18,519 nucleotides of DNA from Bizionia sp. (GTDB taxonomy: Bacteria > Bacteroidota > Bacteroidia > Flavobacteriales > Flavobacteriaceae): positions 1 through 18,519 of the forward strand of contig JAGPVI010000284.1 in assembly GCA_018067115.1 (NCBI GenBank), read 5' to 3'. Shown here piece after piece: positions 1-6,793 of this stretch. A program made the position numbers and the translations under genes. A model generated the notes under the pieces. It did not search any database, was not told the DNA's origin, and saw nothing but the letters and a program-made list of their open reading frames with translations. Numbering within the stretch: the first letter of the stretch is position 1; every line of letters starts with the position of its first letter.

Positions 1-93
1 CTAACTTCTAAGGGAGAAGCAACACGAGTAGGTTTTAGAGTAGAAGGAGACAAGAAAGTAAGATTTTCTAAAAAATCTAATGAAGTAATATAG
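1..93 (+). CDS. rplX: 50S ribosomal protein L24 (uL24), 3' end only
   Basis: The reading frame is open from the first base and ends at a TAG. It encodes 30 residues containing GEATRVGFRVEGDKKVRF, which matches the C-terminal part of bacterial L24, an assembly-initiating protein of the large subunit. The start and most of the gene lie left of the window. The stop is two bases before the rplE ATG, so the genes are tightly packed and probably translationally coupled, as expected for the L24-L5 junction of the spc operon. That leaves no room here for the S8 repressor site known at the rplX-rplE junction in E. coli. The call rests on the short fragment plus gene order. Confidence 0.9.
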   Translation, partial: LTSKGEATRVGFRVEGDKKVRFSKKSNEVI

Positions 94-95
94 TT

Positions 96-647
96 ATGGC
101 ATATACACCTAGACTCAAAGAAGAGTATAAAAGCAAAGTAATTGCAGCTCTTACAGAAGAATTTGGTTACAGTAATGTAATGCAAGTACCTAAACTAACT
201 AAGATAGTTTTATCTAAAGGTGTTGGTGCTGCAGTAGCAGATAAAAAGTTAGTTGATCATGCAGTTGAAGAACTAACAACTATAACAGGACAACGCGCTA
301 TATCAACGTTATCTAAAAAGGATGTTGCAACATTTAAATTACGTAAAGGGATGCCAATTGGCGCTAAAGTAACTTTACGTGGTGAAAAAATGTACGACTT
401 TTTAGACCGTTTAATTACTTCAGCCTTACCTCGTGTAAGAGATTTTAATGGAATTAAAGCAACTGGATTTGACGGTAGAGGTAACTACAATTTAGGAGTT
501 ACTGAGCAAATTATTTTCCCAGAGATAAATATTGACAAAGTTAATAAAATCTCAGGAATGGATATTACATTTGTAACAACAGCCGATACAGATAAAGAAG
601 CTAAATCATTATTAACTGAATTAGGATTACCTTTTCAAAAAAACTAA
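96..647 (+). CDS. rplE: 50S ribosomal protein L5 (uL5)
   Basis: L5 binds 5S rRNA and forms the central protuberance of the large subunit. The 183-residue product is close to the usual length (about 180) and shows family landmarks: a basic N-terminus (MAYTPRLKEEY), VPKLTKIVLSKGVG around residues 31-45, the GQRAISTLSKKDVATFKLRKG segment near residues 65-85, PRVRDFNGI near 112-120, and GFDGRGNYNLGVTEQIIFPEI near 125-145. It sits two bases after rplX and three before rpsN. No Shine-Dalgarno sequence precedes the ATG, as is usual in Bacteroidetes. Confidence 0.98.
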   Translation: MAYTPRLKEEYKSKVIAALTEEFGYSNVMQVPKLTKIVLSKGVGAAVADKKLVDHAVEELTTITGQRAISTLSKKDVATFKLRKGMPIGAKVTLRGEKMYDFLDRLITSALPRVRDFNGIKATGFDGRGNYNLGVTEQIIFPEINIDKVNKISGMDITFVTTADTDKEAKSLLTELGLPFQKN

Positions 648-650
648 GTT

Positions 651-920
651 ATGGCTAAAGAATCAATGAAAGCCCGCGAGGTGAAAAGAGCTAAAACAGT
701 AGCTAAGTATGCTGAGAAACGTAAAGCTTTAAAAGAAGCTGGAGACTACGAAGCATTACAAAAGTTACCAAAAAATGCCTCTCCGGTACGTCAACACAAT
801 AGATGTAAATTAACGGGTAGACCAAAAGGTTATATGCGTACATTTGGTGTTTCTCGTGTTATGTTTAGAGAAATGGCGAACCAAGGATTAATACCAGGAG
901 TTAGAAAAGCAAGCTGGTAG
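651..920 (+). CDS. rpsN: 30S ribosomal protein S14 (uS14), zinc-free form
   Basis: S14 sits in the head of the small subunit. The 89-residue product ends with the conserved block NRCKLTGRPKGYMRTFGVSR followed by MFREMANQGLIPGVRKASW. It has only one cysteine and lacks the CxxC...CxxC zinc ribbon of the short (about 61-residue) S14 type, so it belongs to the C-minus form that folds without zinc. It starts three bases after the rplE stop. A 63-base gap with an imperfect hairpin separates it from rpsH, the widest gap within the spc part of the cluster. Confidence 0.97.
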   Translation: MAKESMKAREVKRAKTVAKYAEKRKALKEAGDYEALQKLPKNASPVRQHNRCKLTGRPKGYMRTFGVSRVMFREMANQGLIPGVRKASW

Positions 921-931
921 AATTATAAATT

Positions 932-969
932 GGACTAAGGTTTAAGGAAAAATCTTAAAAACCAAGTCC
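932..969 (+). other. Imperfect hairpin between rpsN and rpsH
   Basis: GGACT (932-936) pairs with AGTCC (965-969). Inside that, GG-TTT (939-943) pairs with AAA-CC (959-963), and AAG (944-946) pairs with CTT (954-956). A small A-rich internal loop (937-938 opposite 964), a two-base bulge (957-958) and a seven-base loop interrupt the stem. No T-run follows, so it is not a standard terminator. Its position 15 bases before the rpsH start suggests an RNA-processing or translational control site, possibly for S8; that role is inference. Confidence 0.45.
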
Positions 970-983
970 GCAAATAAATACAT

Positions 984-1382
984 ATGTATACAGATCCAAT
1001 TGCAGATTATCTTACTAGAGTTAGAAACGCAGTGCGTGCTAACCACAGAGTAGTTGAAATACCTGCATCAAATTTAAAAAAGGACATTACTAAAATATTA
1101 TTCGATCAAGGATATATTTTAAGCTACAAGTTCGAAGATTCTAAAGTACAAGGAACTATTAAAATAGCTCTAAAATACAATAAGGATACTAAAGAACCTG
1201 TAATTAGAAAAATCCAAAGAATAAGTAAACCTGGTTTACGTAAATATTCTAGTTCAAACGAATTACCACGTATTCTTAACGGTCTTGGTATTGCTATTGT
1301 TTCTACATCTCACGGTGTAATGACTGGTAAACAAGCACAAAGAGAAAACGTTGGTGGAGAAGTTTTATGTTACGTTTACTAA
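984..1382 (+). CDS. rpsH: 30S ribosomal protein S8 (uS8)
   Basis: S8 binds helix 21 of 16S rRNA, is central to platform assembly, and in E. coli is the autogenous repressor of the spc operon. The 132 residues match the usual length. The N-terminal DPIADYLTRVRNA and the C-terminal STSHGVMTGKQAQRENVGGE are diagnostic of the family. The ATG follows an A/T-rich stretch with no Shine-Dalgarno sequence. It is preceded by the hairpin at 932-969 and followed 17 bases later by rplF. Confidence 0.98.
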   Translation: MYTDPIADYLTRVRNAVRANHRVVEIPASNLKKDITKILFDQGYILSYKFEDSKVQGTIKIALKYNKDTKEPVIRKIQRISKPGLRKYSSSNELPRILNGLGIAIVSTSHGVMTGKQAQRENVGGEVLCYVY

Positions 1383-1388
1383 TCTAAA

Positions 1389-1394
1389 AAGGAG
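1389..1394 (+). promoter_or_regulatory. Shine-Dalgarno sequence before rplF
   Basis: AAGGAG lies five bases before the rplF ATG at 1400, the ideal spacing for pairing with the 16S 3' end. None of the other starts in this ribosomal cluster has such a site, and Flavobacteriia generally initiate without one because the anti-Shine-Dalgarno is sequestered on their ribosomes. Confidence 0.65.
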
Positions 1395-1399
1395 AAGAA

Positions 1400-1942
1400 A
1401 TGTCAAGAATAGGAAATAATCCAGTAGTAATTCCAGAAGGAGTTACTGTAGAAGTAAAAGATAACGTAATCACAGTAAAAGGTAAATTAGGAGAATTATC
1501 TCAAGATTTCAATGCTGTAGATTTAAAGGTTGAAGAAGGAAAAGTTATAGTTACACGTCCATCTGATGCTAAAGATCACAAAGCTAAACACGGTTTATAT
1601 AGATCTTTAGTAAATAATATGATAGAAGGAGTTTCTAAAGGTTGGACTAAACAACTAGAACTAGTAGGAGTTGGTTACAGAGCAAGTAATCAAGGACAAA
1701 GACTAGAAATGGCTTTAGGTTTTTCTCATAACATTGTTTTGAGTGTAGCACCAGAAGTATCAGTTGAAACAGTTTCAGATAAAGGTAAAAACCCAATTAT
1801 CAAATTAACTTCTCATGATAAGCAATTGGTAGGACAAGTTGCAGCGAAAATTCGCGGATTTAGACCACCAGAGCCTTACAAAGGAAAAGGAATTAAATTT
1901 GTAGGTGAAGAGTTAAGAAGAAAAGCAGGTAAATCAGCTTAA
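1400..1942 (+). CDS. rplF: 50S ribosomal protein L6 (uL6)
   Basis: L6 binds 23S rRNA near the factor-binding site. The 180-residue product has the two-repeat L6 layout. It starts MSRIGNNPVVIPEGV, carries GLYRSLVNNMIEGVSKGW and GVGYRA in the middle, and ends in the highly conserved IRGFRPPEPYKGKGIKF segment with a basic tail. Uniquely in this cluster, the start is preceded by a well-placed AAGGAG. It is followed ten bases later by rplR. Confidence 0.98.
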   Translation: MSRIGNNPVVIPEGVTVEVKDNVITVKGKLGELSQDFNAVDLKVEEGKVIVTRPSDAKDHKAKHGLYRSLVNNMIEGVSKGWTKQLELVGVGYRASNQGQRLEMALGFSHNIVLSVAPEVSVETVSDKGKNPIIKLTSHDKQLVGQVAAKIRGFRPPEPYKGKGIKFVGEELRRKAGKSA

Positions 1943-1952
1943 TAATTAAGTT

Positions 1953-2309
1953 ATGGCGTTAACAAAAAACGAAAGAAGAATAAGAATTAAAAACAGAATT
2001 CGTAAAATTGTCTCTGGTACTGAATCAAAGCCAAGATTATCTGTTTTTAGAAGTAATAAAGAAATTTATGCTCAATTAGTCGATGACGTATCTGGTAAAA
2101 CTATCAGTGCAGCATCTTCAAGAGATAAAGACATTAGTACTGCAACTGGAAGCAAATCTGAAATCGCTACGTTAGTAGGGAAGTCGGTTGCTGAAAAAGC
2201 TTTAAAAGCTGGTGTAGAAACAATCACTTTCGATAGAGGTGGGTATTTATATCACGGTAGAGTAAAATCATTAGCTGAAGGAGCTAGAGAAGCAGGACTT
2301 AAATTCTAA
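1953..2309 (+). CDS. rplR: 50S ribosomal protein L18 (uL18)
   Basis: L18 binds 5S rRNA together with L5 and anchors it in the central protuberance. The 118-residue length is standard. The basic N-terminus (about residues 1-28) leads into KPRLSVFRSNKEIYAQLVDD. The C-terminus carries FDRGGYLYHGRVKSLAEGAREAGL, the family signature. It lies between rplF and rpsE with spacers of 10 and 6 bases, in the canonical spc order. Confidence 0.98.
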   Translation: MALTKNERRIRIKNRIRKIVSGTESKPRLSVFRSNKEIYAQLVDDVSGKTISAASSRDKDISTATGSKSEIATLVGKSVAEKALKAGVETITFDRGGYLYHGRVKSLAEGAREAGLKF

Positions 2310-2315
2310 GAAATT

Positions 2316-2840
2316 ATGTATCATAAATACAAAAGTGCAGAGTTAGTAAAACCAAGTGGATTAGATCTTAAAGATCGTTTAATTGGTGTACAAAGAGTAA
2401 CAAAAGTAACTAAAGGAGGTAGAGCTTTCGGTTTCTCGGCAATTGTTGTTGTAGGAGACGAAGCAGGAGTAGTAGGTCACGGTTTAGGGAAATCTAAAGA
2501 TGTAGCTAGTGCAATTGCAAAAGGTATCGAAGACGCTAAGAAAAACTTAGTACGTATTCCAATAGTGAAAGGAACATTACCACACGAACAAAAAGGTAAG
2601 TACGGTGGAGCTAGAGTAAACATTATTCCTGCAGCACCTGGTACAGGGGTTATCGCTGGTGGAGCTGTAAGAACAGTTCTTGAGGCAGTAGGAGTACATG
2701 ATGTTTTATCAAAATCTCAAGGTTCATCAAACCCACATAACGTGGTAAAAGCAACTTTTGATGCTTTACTACAGTTAAGAGATGCGAAGACAATTGCTCG
2801 TGATAGAGGAGTTTCTTTAGAAAAAGTTTTTAACGGTTAA
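2316..2840 (+). CDS. rpsE: 30S ribosomal protein S5 (uS5)
   Basis: S5 lies at the mRNA entry side of the small subunit and contributes to decoding accuracy and mRNA unwinding. The 174-residue protein has the N-terminal double-stranded-RNA-binding-like domain with VTKGGRAFGFSAIVVVGD and GHGLGKSKDVASAI. The C-terminal domain carries PAAPGTGVIAGGAVRTVLE and SQGSSNPHNVVKATFDAL. The first residues are a short charged extension. It starts six bases after rplR, and rpmD follows 11 bases later. Confidence 0.98.
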   Translation: MYHKYKSAELVKPSGLDLKDRLIGVQRVTKVTKGGRAFGFSAIVVVGDEAGVVGHGLGKSKDVASAIAKGIEDAKKNLVRIPIVKGTLPHEQKGKYGGARVNIIPAAPGTGVIAGGAVRTVLEAVGVHDVLSKSQGSSNPHNVVKATFDALLQLRDAKTIARDRGVSLEKVFNG

Positions 2841-2851
2841 TATTTAAAGCA

Positions 2852-3031
2852 ATGGCAAAAATAAAAGTAACAAAAGTTAAAAGCGCAATCAATCGTACTA
2901 AAAGTCAAAAGTTAACTTTATTAGCTTTAGGTCTTAAAAAGATTGGGCAAACTGTAGAGCACGAGAACACTTCTAGTATACTAGGAATGGTTAGAAAAGT
3001 AAATCACTTAGTTTCTGTTGAGGAAGCTTAA
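2852..3031 (+). CDS. rpmD: 50S ribosomal protein L30 (uL30)
   Basis: This 59-residue gene fills the space between rpsE and rplO. Its product starts MAKIKVTKVKSAI and continues RTKSQKLTLLALGLKKIGQ, then VEHENTSSILGMVRKVNHLV. These match the L30 fold: a beta strand, the conserved L-x-LGL-K-K-x-x helix start, and a final helix with GM[VI]xKVxHLV. The length is standard. Order rpsE-rpmD-rplO is canonical for the spc operon. Confidence 0.96.
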   Translation: MAKIKVTKVKSAINRTKSQKLTLLALGLKKIGQTVEHENTSSILGMVRKVNHLVSVEEA

Positions 3032-3047
3032 AAAACAATACTGAAAA

Positions 3048-3500
3048 ATGGATTTAAGTAATTTAAAACCTGCAGAAGGTTCAGTTAAAACTCAAGGTAA
3101 AAGAATAGGTAGAGGACAAGGTTCTGGTAAAGGTGGTACTGCAACACGTGGTCACAAAGGAGCTAAATCTCGTTCTGGTTATTCTAAGAAAGTTGGATTT
3201 GAAGGAGGGCAAATGCCACTTCAAAGACGTGTACCTAAGTTTGGCTTTACAAATATCAACAGAGTAGATTATCAAGGTGTAAACTTAGATACTTTACAGA
3301 AATTAGTTGATGAGAAAAAAATTGAAACTACATTAGATTTTGGAACTCTTGTAAATTTAGGATTAGTTGGTAAAAACGAACTAGTTAAAATTTTAGGAAG
3401 AGGAGAATTAAAAACAAAACTTAATGTAACAGCTCATAAATTTACTGCTTCAGCAAAAGCTGCAATAGAAGCTGCTGGTGGAGAAGCTGTAACTTTATAA
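3048..3500 (+). CDS. rplO: 50S ribosomal protein L15 (uL15)
   Basis: L15 is a late-assembly protein with a long, glycine-rich, basic N-terminal extension that penetrates 23S rRNA. The 150-residue product begins MDLSNLKPAEGSVK, has RIGRGQGSGKGGTATRGHKG at about residues 20-40, and GFEGGQMPLQRRVPKFGF at about 50-68. The C-terminal globular part ends with a typical sequence including SAKAAIEAAGGEAVTL. It lies 14 bases upstream of secY, the usual pairing. Confidence 0.98.
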   Translation: MDLSNLKPAEGSVKTQGKRIGRGQGSGKGGTATRGHKGAKSRSGYSKKVGFEGGQMPLQRRVPKFGFTNINRVDYQGVNLDTLQKLVDEKKIETTLDFGTLVNLGLVGKNELVKILGRGELKTKLNVTAHKFTASAKAAIEAAGGEAVTL

Positions 3501-3514
3501 GACCAATTTAGAGT

Positions 3515-4867
3515 ATGAAATTTATAGAGACTTTAAAAAATGTTTGGAAAATTGAAGAACTAAGAAATAGAATCATAGTTACACTAGGTCTATTATTAGT
3601 TTATCGTTTTGGAGCCCAAATTGTTTTACCAGGAATCGATGCCGCACAGTTGGAAAACCTACAAAGCGGTACCGAAAATGGTATAATGGGGCTGCTAAAT
3701 GCCTTTACAGGGGGAGCTTTTGCTAATGCTTCTGTATTTGCATTAGGTATTATGCCTTATATATCTGCTTCAATTGTAGTACAGTTAATGGGAATAGCAA
3801 TTCCTTATTTGCAAAAATTACAAAAAGAAGGAGCTAGTGGTCAGAAAAAAATTACTCAAATTACAAGATGGTTAACCATAGCAATTTGTTTAGTACAAGC
3901 GCCAGGTTATTTAGCAAGTTTAAGTACAATGTTTGGAATCCCTGAATCGGCCTTCTTATTAGGCCAGGGTGGGGTGTTCTATTTCTCATCTATAGTTATC
4001 TTAGTTACAGGGTGTATATTCGCTATGTGGTTAGGAGAAAAAATTACAGATAAAGGGATTGGTAATGGTATTTCATTATTAATTATGGTAGGTATTATTG
4101 CAAATATGCCTAAATCATTCTTACAAAATGCAGTGTCTAGAATAGAAACTGGAAACAATGTAATGATGATTCTTTTTGAATTAGTAATTTGGTTGGCTAT
4201 CATCTTAGGATGTGTGTTGCTAGTAATGGCTGTAAGAAAAATAGCTGTTCAGTATGCAAGAAGATCTGCAACAGGAGGCTATGAGAAAAATGTATTTGGT
4301 GGAGCAAGACAATTCATCCCTTTAAAGCTAAATGCTTCTGGGGTTATGCCAATTATCTTTGCTCAAGCAATTATGTTTGTACCGGGTTTAATTGGAAGTT
4401 CTTCTTTCTTAGAAGGGACATCTACAGGACAATGGATGCAAGCTAATTTCTCAGACATATTTGGCCTTTGGTACAACGTGTTATTTGCTTTTTTAATTAT
4501 AGTTTTTACTTATTTTTATACGGCAATTACAGTACCAACAAATAAGATGGCAGACGATTTAAAGAGAAGTGGTGGTTTTATTCCAGGGATTCGTCCAGGA
4601 ACTGAAACTTCTGAATATCTCGATAAAATAATGTCGCAAATTACCTTACCAGGTTCTATATTCTTAGCACTAATAGCTGTGTTCCCAGCGTTTATCGTTA
4701 AGTTCTTAAACGTACAATCTGGATGGGCCTTATTTTTTGGTGGTACATCATTATTAATTTTGGTTGGAGTTGCAATTGACACTATGCAACAAGTAAATTC
4801 TTACTTGTTAAATAGACACTATGACGGCTTGATGAAAACTGGTAAAAATAGAAAAGCAGTAGCTTAA
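3515..4867 (+). CDS. secY: Preprotein translocase subunit SecY
   Basis: SecY is the central channel of the SecYEG translocon in the inner membrane. The secreted proteins later in this window would need it before any T9SS step. The 450 residues contain about ten hydrophobic segments; the first is at roughly residues 19-37. The plug region follows (about 57-72), and the diagnostic cytoplasmic loop reads PTNKMADDLKRSGGFIPGI (about 341-359), with the conserved arginine at 360. Length is slightly above that of E. coli SecY. secY is followed directly by infA, with no adk or map between, unlike the Bacillus order. Confidence 0.98.
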   Translation: MKFIETLKNVWKIEELRNRIIVTLGLLLVYRFGAQIVLPGIDAAQLENLQSGTENGIMGLLNAFTGGAFANASVFALGIMPYISASIVVQLMGIAIPYLQKLQKEGASGQKKITQITRWLTIAICLVQAPGYLASLSTMFGIPESAFLLGQGGVFYFSSIVILVTGCIFAMWLGEKITDKGIGNGISLLIMVGIIANMPKSFLQNAVSRIETGNNVMMILFELVIWLAIILGCVLLVMAVRKIAVQYARRSATGGYEKNVFGGARQFIPLKLNASGVMPIIFAQAIMFVPGLIGSSSFLEGTSTGQWMQANFSDIFGLWYNVLFAFLIIVFTYFYTAITVPTNKMADDLKRSGGFIPGIRPGTETSEYLDKIMSQITLPGSIFLALIAVFPAFIVKFLNVQSGWALFFGGTSLLILVGVAIDTMQQVNSYLLNRHYDGLMKTGKNRKAVA

Positions 4868-4877
4868 TTATTATACT

Positions 4878-5093
4878 ATGGCAAAACAAGCAGCAATAGA
4901 ACAGGACGGAACAATTATTGAAGCATTATCTAATGCTATGTTTCGTGTTGAATTAGAGAATGGTCACATTGTGACTGCACATATATCTGGTAAAATGCGT
5001 ATGCATTACATTAAATTGTTACCAGGTGATAAAGTAAAATTAGAAATGAGCCCTTACGACTTAAGTAAGGCTCGCATAACTTATAGATACTAA
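4878..5093 (+). CDS. infA: Translation initiation factor IF-1
   Basis: IF-1 binds the A site of the 30S subunit during initiation. The 71 residues form the single OB-fold of the family: MAKQAAIEQDGTIIEALSNA, then MFRVELENGHIVTAHISGKMR and the C-terminal LLPGDKVKLEMSPYDLSKARITYRY. This is essentially the standard length. It lies ten bases after secY and five before rpmJ, a common arrangement in bacteria. Confidence 0.98.
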   Translation: MAKQAAIEQDGTIIEALSNAMFRVELENGHIVTAHISGKMRMHYIKLLPGDKVKLEMSPYDLSKARITYRY

Positions 5094-5098
5094 TTACG

Positions 5099-5215
5099 AT
5101 GAAAGTAAGAGCATCAGTTAAAAAAAGAAGTGCAGATTGTAAAATCGTGCGTAGAAAAGGTAGACTTTACGTCATTAACAAAAAGAATCCTAGATTCAAA
5201 CAAAGACAAGGATAA
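5099..5215 (+). CDS. rpmJ: 50S ribosomal protein L36 (bL36), zinc-free form
   Basis: This 38-residue gene lies between infA and rpsM. The product begins MKVRASVKKRSADCK and ends NPRFKQRQG, the L36 signature. In the zinc-binding form, three cysteines and a histidine hold a metal. Here the corresponding positions are S11, C14, N27 and F33, so only one ligand is left and zinc cannot be bound in the usual way. The gene starts five bases after infA, and rpsM begins two bases after its stop. Confidence 0.96.
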   Translation: MKVRASVKKRSADCKIVRRKGRLYVINKKNPRFKQRQG

Positions 5216-5217
5216 TT

Positions 5218-5592
5218 ATGGCAAGAATTGCAGGTGTAGACATACCAAAACAGAAAAGAGGAGTGATTTCATTAACTTACATCTATGGTGTAGGGGGAAG
5301 TAGAGCTCAAGAGATTTTATCAACAGCTAATGTTGATGAGAACATCAAAGTACAAGATTGGACAGATGAGCAAATAGGAGCAATCCGTGAAGCTGTTGGA
5401 ACTTTTACTATTGAAGGAGAATTACGTTCTGAAACTCAAATGAACATTAAGCGATTAATGGACATTGGATGTTACAGAGGAATACGTCATAGAGCTAGTC
5501 TTCCATTAAGAGGGCAACGTACTAAAAACAACTCTAGAACTAGAAAAGGTAGAAGAAAAACAGTTGCTAATAAGAAAAAAGCAACTAAATAA
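5218..5592 (+). CDS. rpsM: 30S ribosomal protein S13 (uS13)
   Basis: S13 is in the head of the small subunit and contacts the P-site tRNA and the large subunit (bridges B1a/B1b). The 124-residue product shows MARIAGVDIPKQKRGVISLTYIYGVG at the N-terminus (helix-two-turn-helix region) and CYRGIRHRASLPLRGQRTKNNSRTRKG near the C-terminus, ending in the usual lysine/arginine-rich tail. It opens the alpha part of the cluster, two bases after rpmJ, and is followed eight bases later by rpsK. Confidence 0.98.
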   Translation: MARIAGVDIPKQKRGVISLTYIYGVGGSRAQEILSTANVDENIKVQDWTDEQIGAIREAVGTFTIEGELRSETQMNIKRLMDIGCYRGIRHRASLPLRGQRTKNNSRTRKGRRKTVANKKKATK

Positions 5593-5600
5593 TAAGTAGT

Positions 5601-5993
5601 ATGGCAAAGACAAATACTAAAAGCACAAAAAAACGTAAAGTTATAATTGACGCGGTTGGGGAAGCTCATATTACTGCTTCTTTTAACAACATTATTGTGT
5701 CTTTAACAAATAAGAAAGGTGACGTTATTTCATGGTCATCTGCTGGTAAAATGGGATTCAGAGGTTCTAAAAAGAACACACCTTATGCTGCTCAATTAGC
5801 TGCAGAAGATGCATCTGGAGTTGCTAAAGAAGCCGGTCTTAAAAAAGTTAAAGTTTACGTAAAAGGACCAGGTAACGGTAGAGAATCTGCTATCCGTTCT
5901 ATCCATAATGCAGGAATTGAAGTAACAGAAATTATTGACGTTACTCCATTACCTCACAATGGATGTCGCCCTCCAAAACGTAGAAGAGTATAA
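5601..5993 (+). CDS. rpsK: 30S ribosomal protein S11 (uS11)
   Basis: S11 lies on the platform near the Shine-Dalgarno/anti-Shine-Dalgarno helix. The 130 residues include the basic N-terminus, VSLTNKKGDVISWSSAGKMGFRGSKK, and the conserved C-terminal GPGNGRESAIRSIHNAGIEV and DVTPLPHNGCRPPKRRRV. This is the last gene of the first transcription unit: a strong hairpin with a T-run begins 16 bases after its stop, before rpsD. Confidence 0.98.
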   Translation: MAKTNTKSTKKRKVIIDAVGEAHITASFNNIIVSLTNKKGDVISWSSAGKMGFRGSKKNTPYAAQLAAEDASGVAKEAGLKKVKVYVKGPGNGRESAIRSIHNAGIEVTEIIDVTPLPHNGCRPPKRRRV

Positions 5994-6009
5994 TTTACTC
6001 ATAATTTAG

Positions 6010-6054
6010 AATTAATATCAATTATAATTTTTTTATAGTTGGTATTAATTTTTT
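6010..6054 (+). terminator. Intrinsic terminator after rpsK
   Basis: An 18-base arm (6010-6027) pairs with 6033-6050 along its full length, with only two G-T wobbles. It closes a five-T loop and runs into a T-tract (6049-6054). The stem is A/T-rich but long. It would end most transcripts of the preceding ribosomal cluster before rpsD. The right arm also contains the likely -33 element of the next promoter (6039-6041). Confidence 0.75.
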
Positions 6055-6067
6055 ATGTTTAAATTTG
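6039..6067 (+). promoter_or_regulatory. Promoter for rpsD-rpoA-rplQ
   Basis: TAAATTTG at 6060-6067 is a perfect match to the Bacteroidetes -7 consensus TAnnTTTG. TTG at 6039-6041 lies 18 bases upstream, within the accepted spacing for the -33 element. Transcription would begin near 6073, giving a leader of about 90 bases before rpsD. It lies immediately after the rpsK terminator, consistent with a separate transcription unit. Confidence 0.7.
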
Positions 6068-6095
6068 CAAATTATAAAAATAATCAAGTATTAAT

Positions 6096-6151
6096 AAGAG
6101 ATCAACGATTATCGAAGGATAAGATTTAGACCTTAATTCATAATCACTCTT
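6096..6151 (+). other. Structured leader RNA upstream of rpsD
   Basis: Three nested helices can form in the predicted rpsD leader: AAGAG (6096-6100) with CTCTT (6147-6151), GATTAT (6107-6112) with ATAATC (6140-6145), and AAGG (6115-6118) with CCTT (6131-6134). A competing hairpin, TTATC (6109-6113) with GATAA (6118-6122), uses overlapping bases, so two exclusive folds are possible. The element ends 15 bases before the rpsD start. Binding by S4, the known autogenous regulator in other phyla, is a hypothesis. Confidence 0.4.
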
Positions 6152-6166
6152 TAAAAACAATTAGAA

Positions 6167-6772
6167 ATGGCAAGATATACTGGTCCTAAAACTAAAATAG
6201 CTCGTAAATTTGGCGAGGCTATATTTGGAGACGATAAAGCTTTCGAGAAAAGAAATTATCCTCCTGGACAACACGGAAACGCAAGAAGACGTGGAAAGAA
6301 ATCTGAATATGCTATCCAGTTAATGGAAAAGCAAAAAGCTAAATATACTTACGGTATTTTAGAAAAACAATTCAGAAACATGTTTAAAAAAGCTACAGCA
6401 GCTCCTGGAATTACAGGTGAAGTTTTATTACAACTATGTGAGTCTAGATTAGACAACGTTGTATATAGAATGGGTGTAGCGCCTACACGTAGCGCAGCTA
6501 GACAATTAGTATCTCACAGACACATGACTGTAAATGGTGAGTTAGTAAATGTACCATCTTACAATGTAAAAGCTGGTGATGTTGTTGCTGTTAGAGAAAA
6601 ATCAAAATCACTTGAAACTATAGATAGATCTTTATCTAATTCAAGTAACGTATACGAGTGGATTACTTGGAATAGCGAGAAGAAAGAAGGAACTTACGTT
6701 TCTATTCCTGCTAGAATCCAAATCCCAGAAAACATCAATGAGCAATTCATAGTCGAATTATACTCTAAATAA
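6167..6772 (+). CDS. rpsD: 30S ribosomal protein S4 (uS4), zinc-free form
   Basis: S4 initiates 30S assembly by binding the 16S 5' domain, and in several bacteria represses its own operon. The 201-residue product begins MARYTGPKTKIARKFGEAIF and lacks the N-terminal cysteines of the zinc-binding form. YPPGQHGNARRRGKKSEYAI is conserved. The S4 RNA-binding domain lies at about residues 89-150 (CESRLDNVVYRMGVAPTRSAARQLVSH is its core). It is the first gene of a unit with its own promoter and structured leader; rpoA starts 21 bases after the stop. Confidence 0.98.
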   Translation: MARYTGPKTKIARKFGEAIFGDDKAFEKRNYPPGQHGNARRRGKKSEYAIQLMEKQKAKYTYGILEKQFRNMFKKATAAPGITGEVLLQLCESRLDNVVYRMGVAPTRSAARQLVSHRHMTVNGELVNVPSYNVKAGDVVAVREKSKSLETIDRSLSNSSNVYEWITWNSEKKEGTYVSIPARIQIPENINEQFIVELYSK

Positions 6773-6793
6773 TAACTGATACAAATCGCAAAT

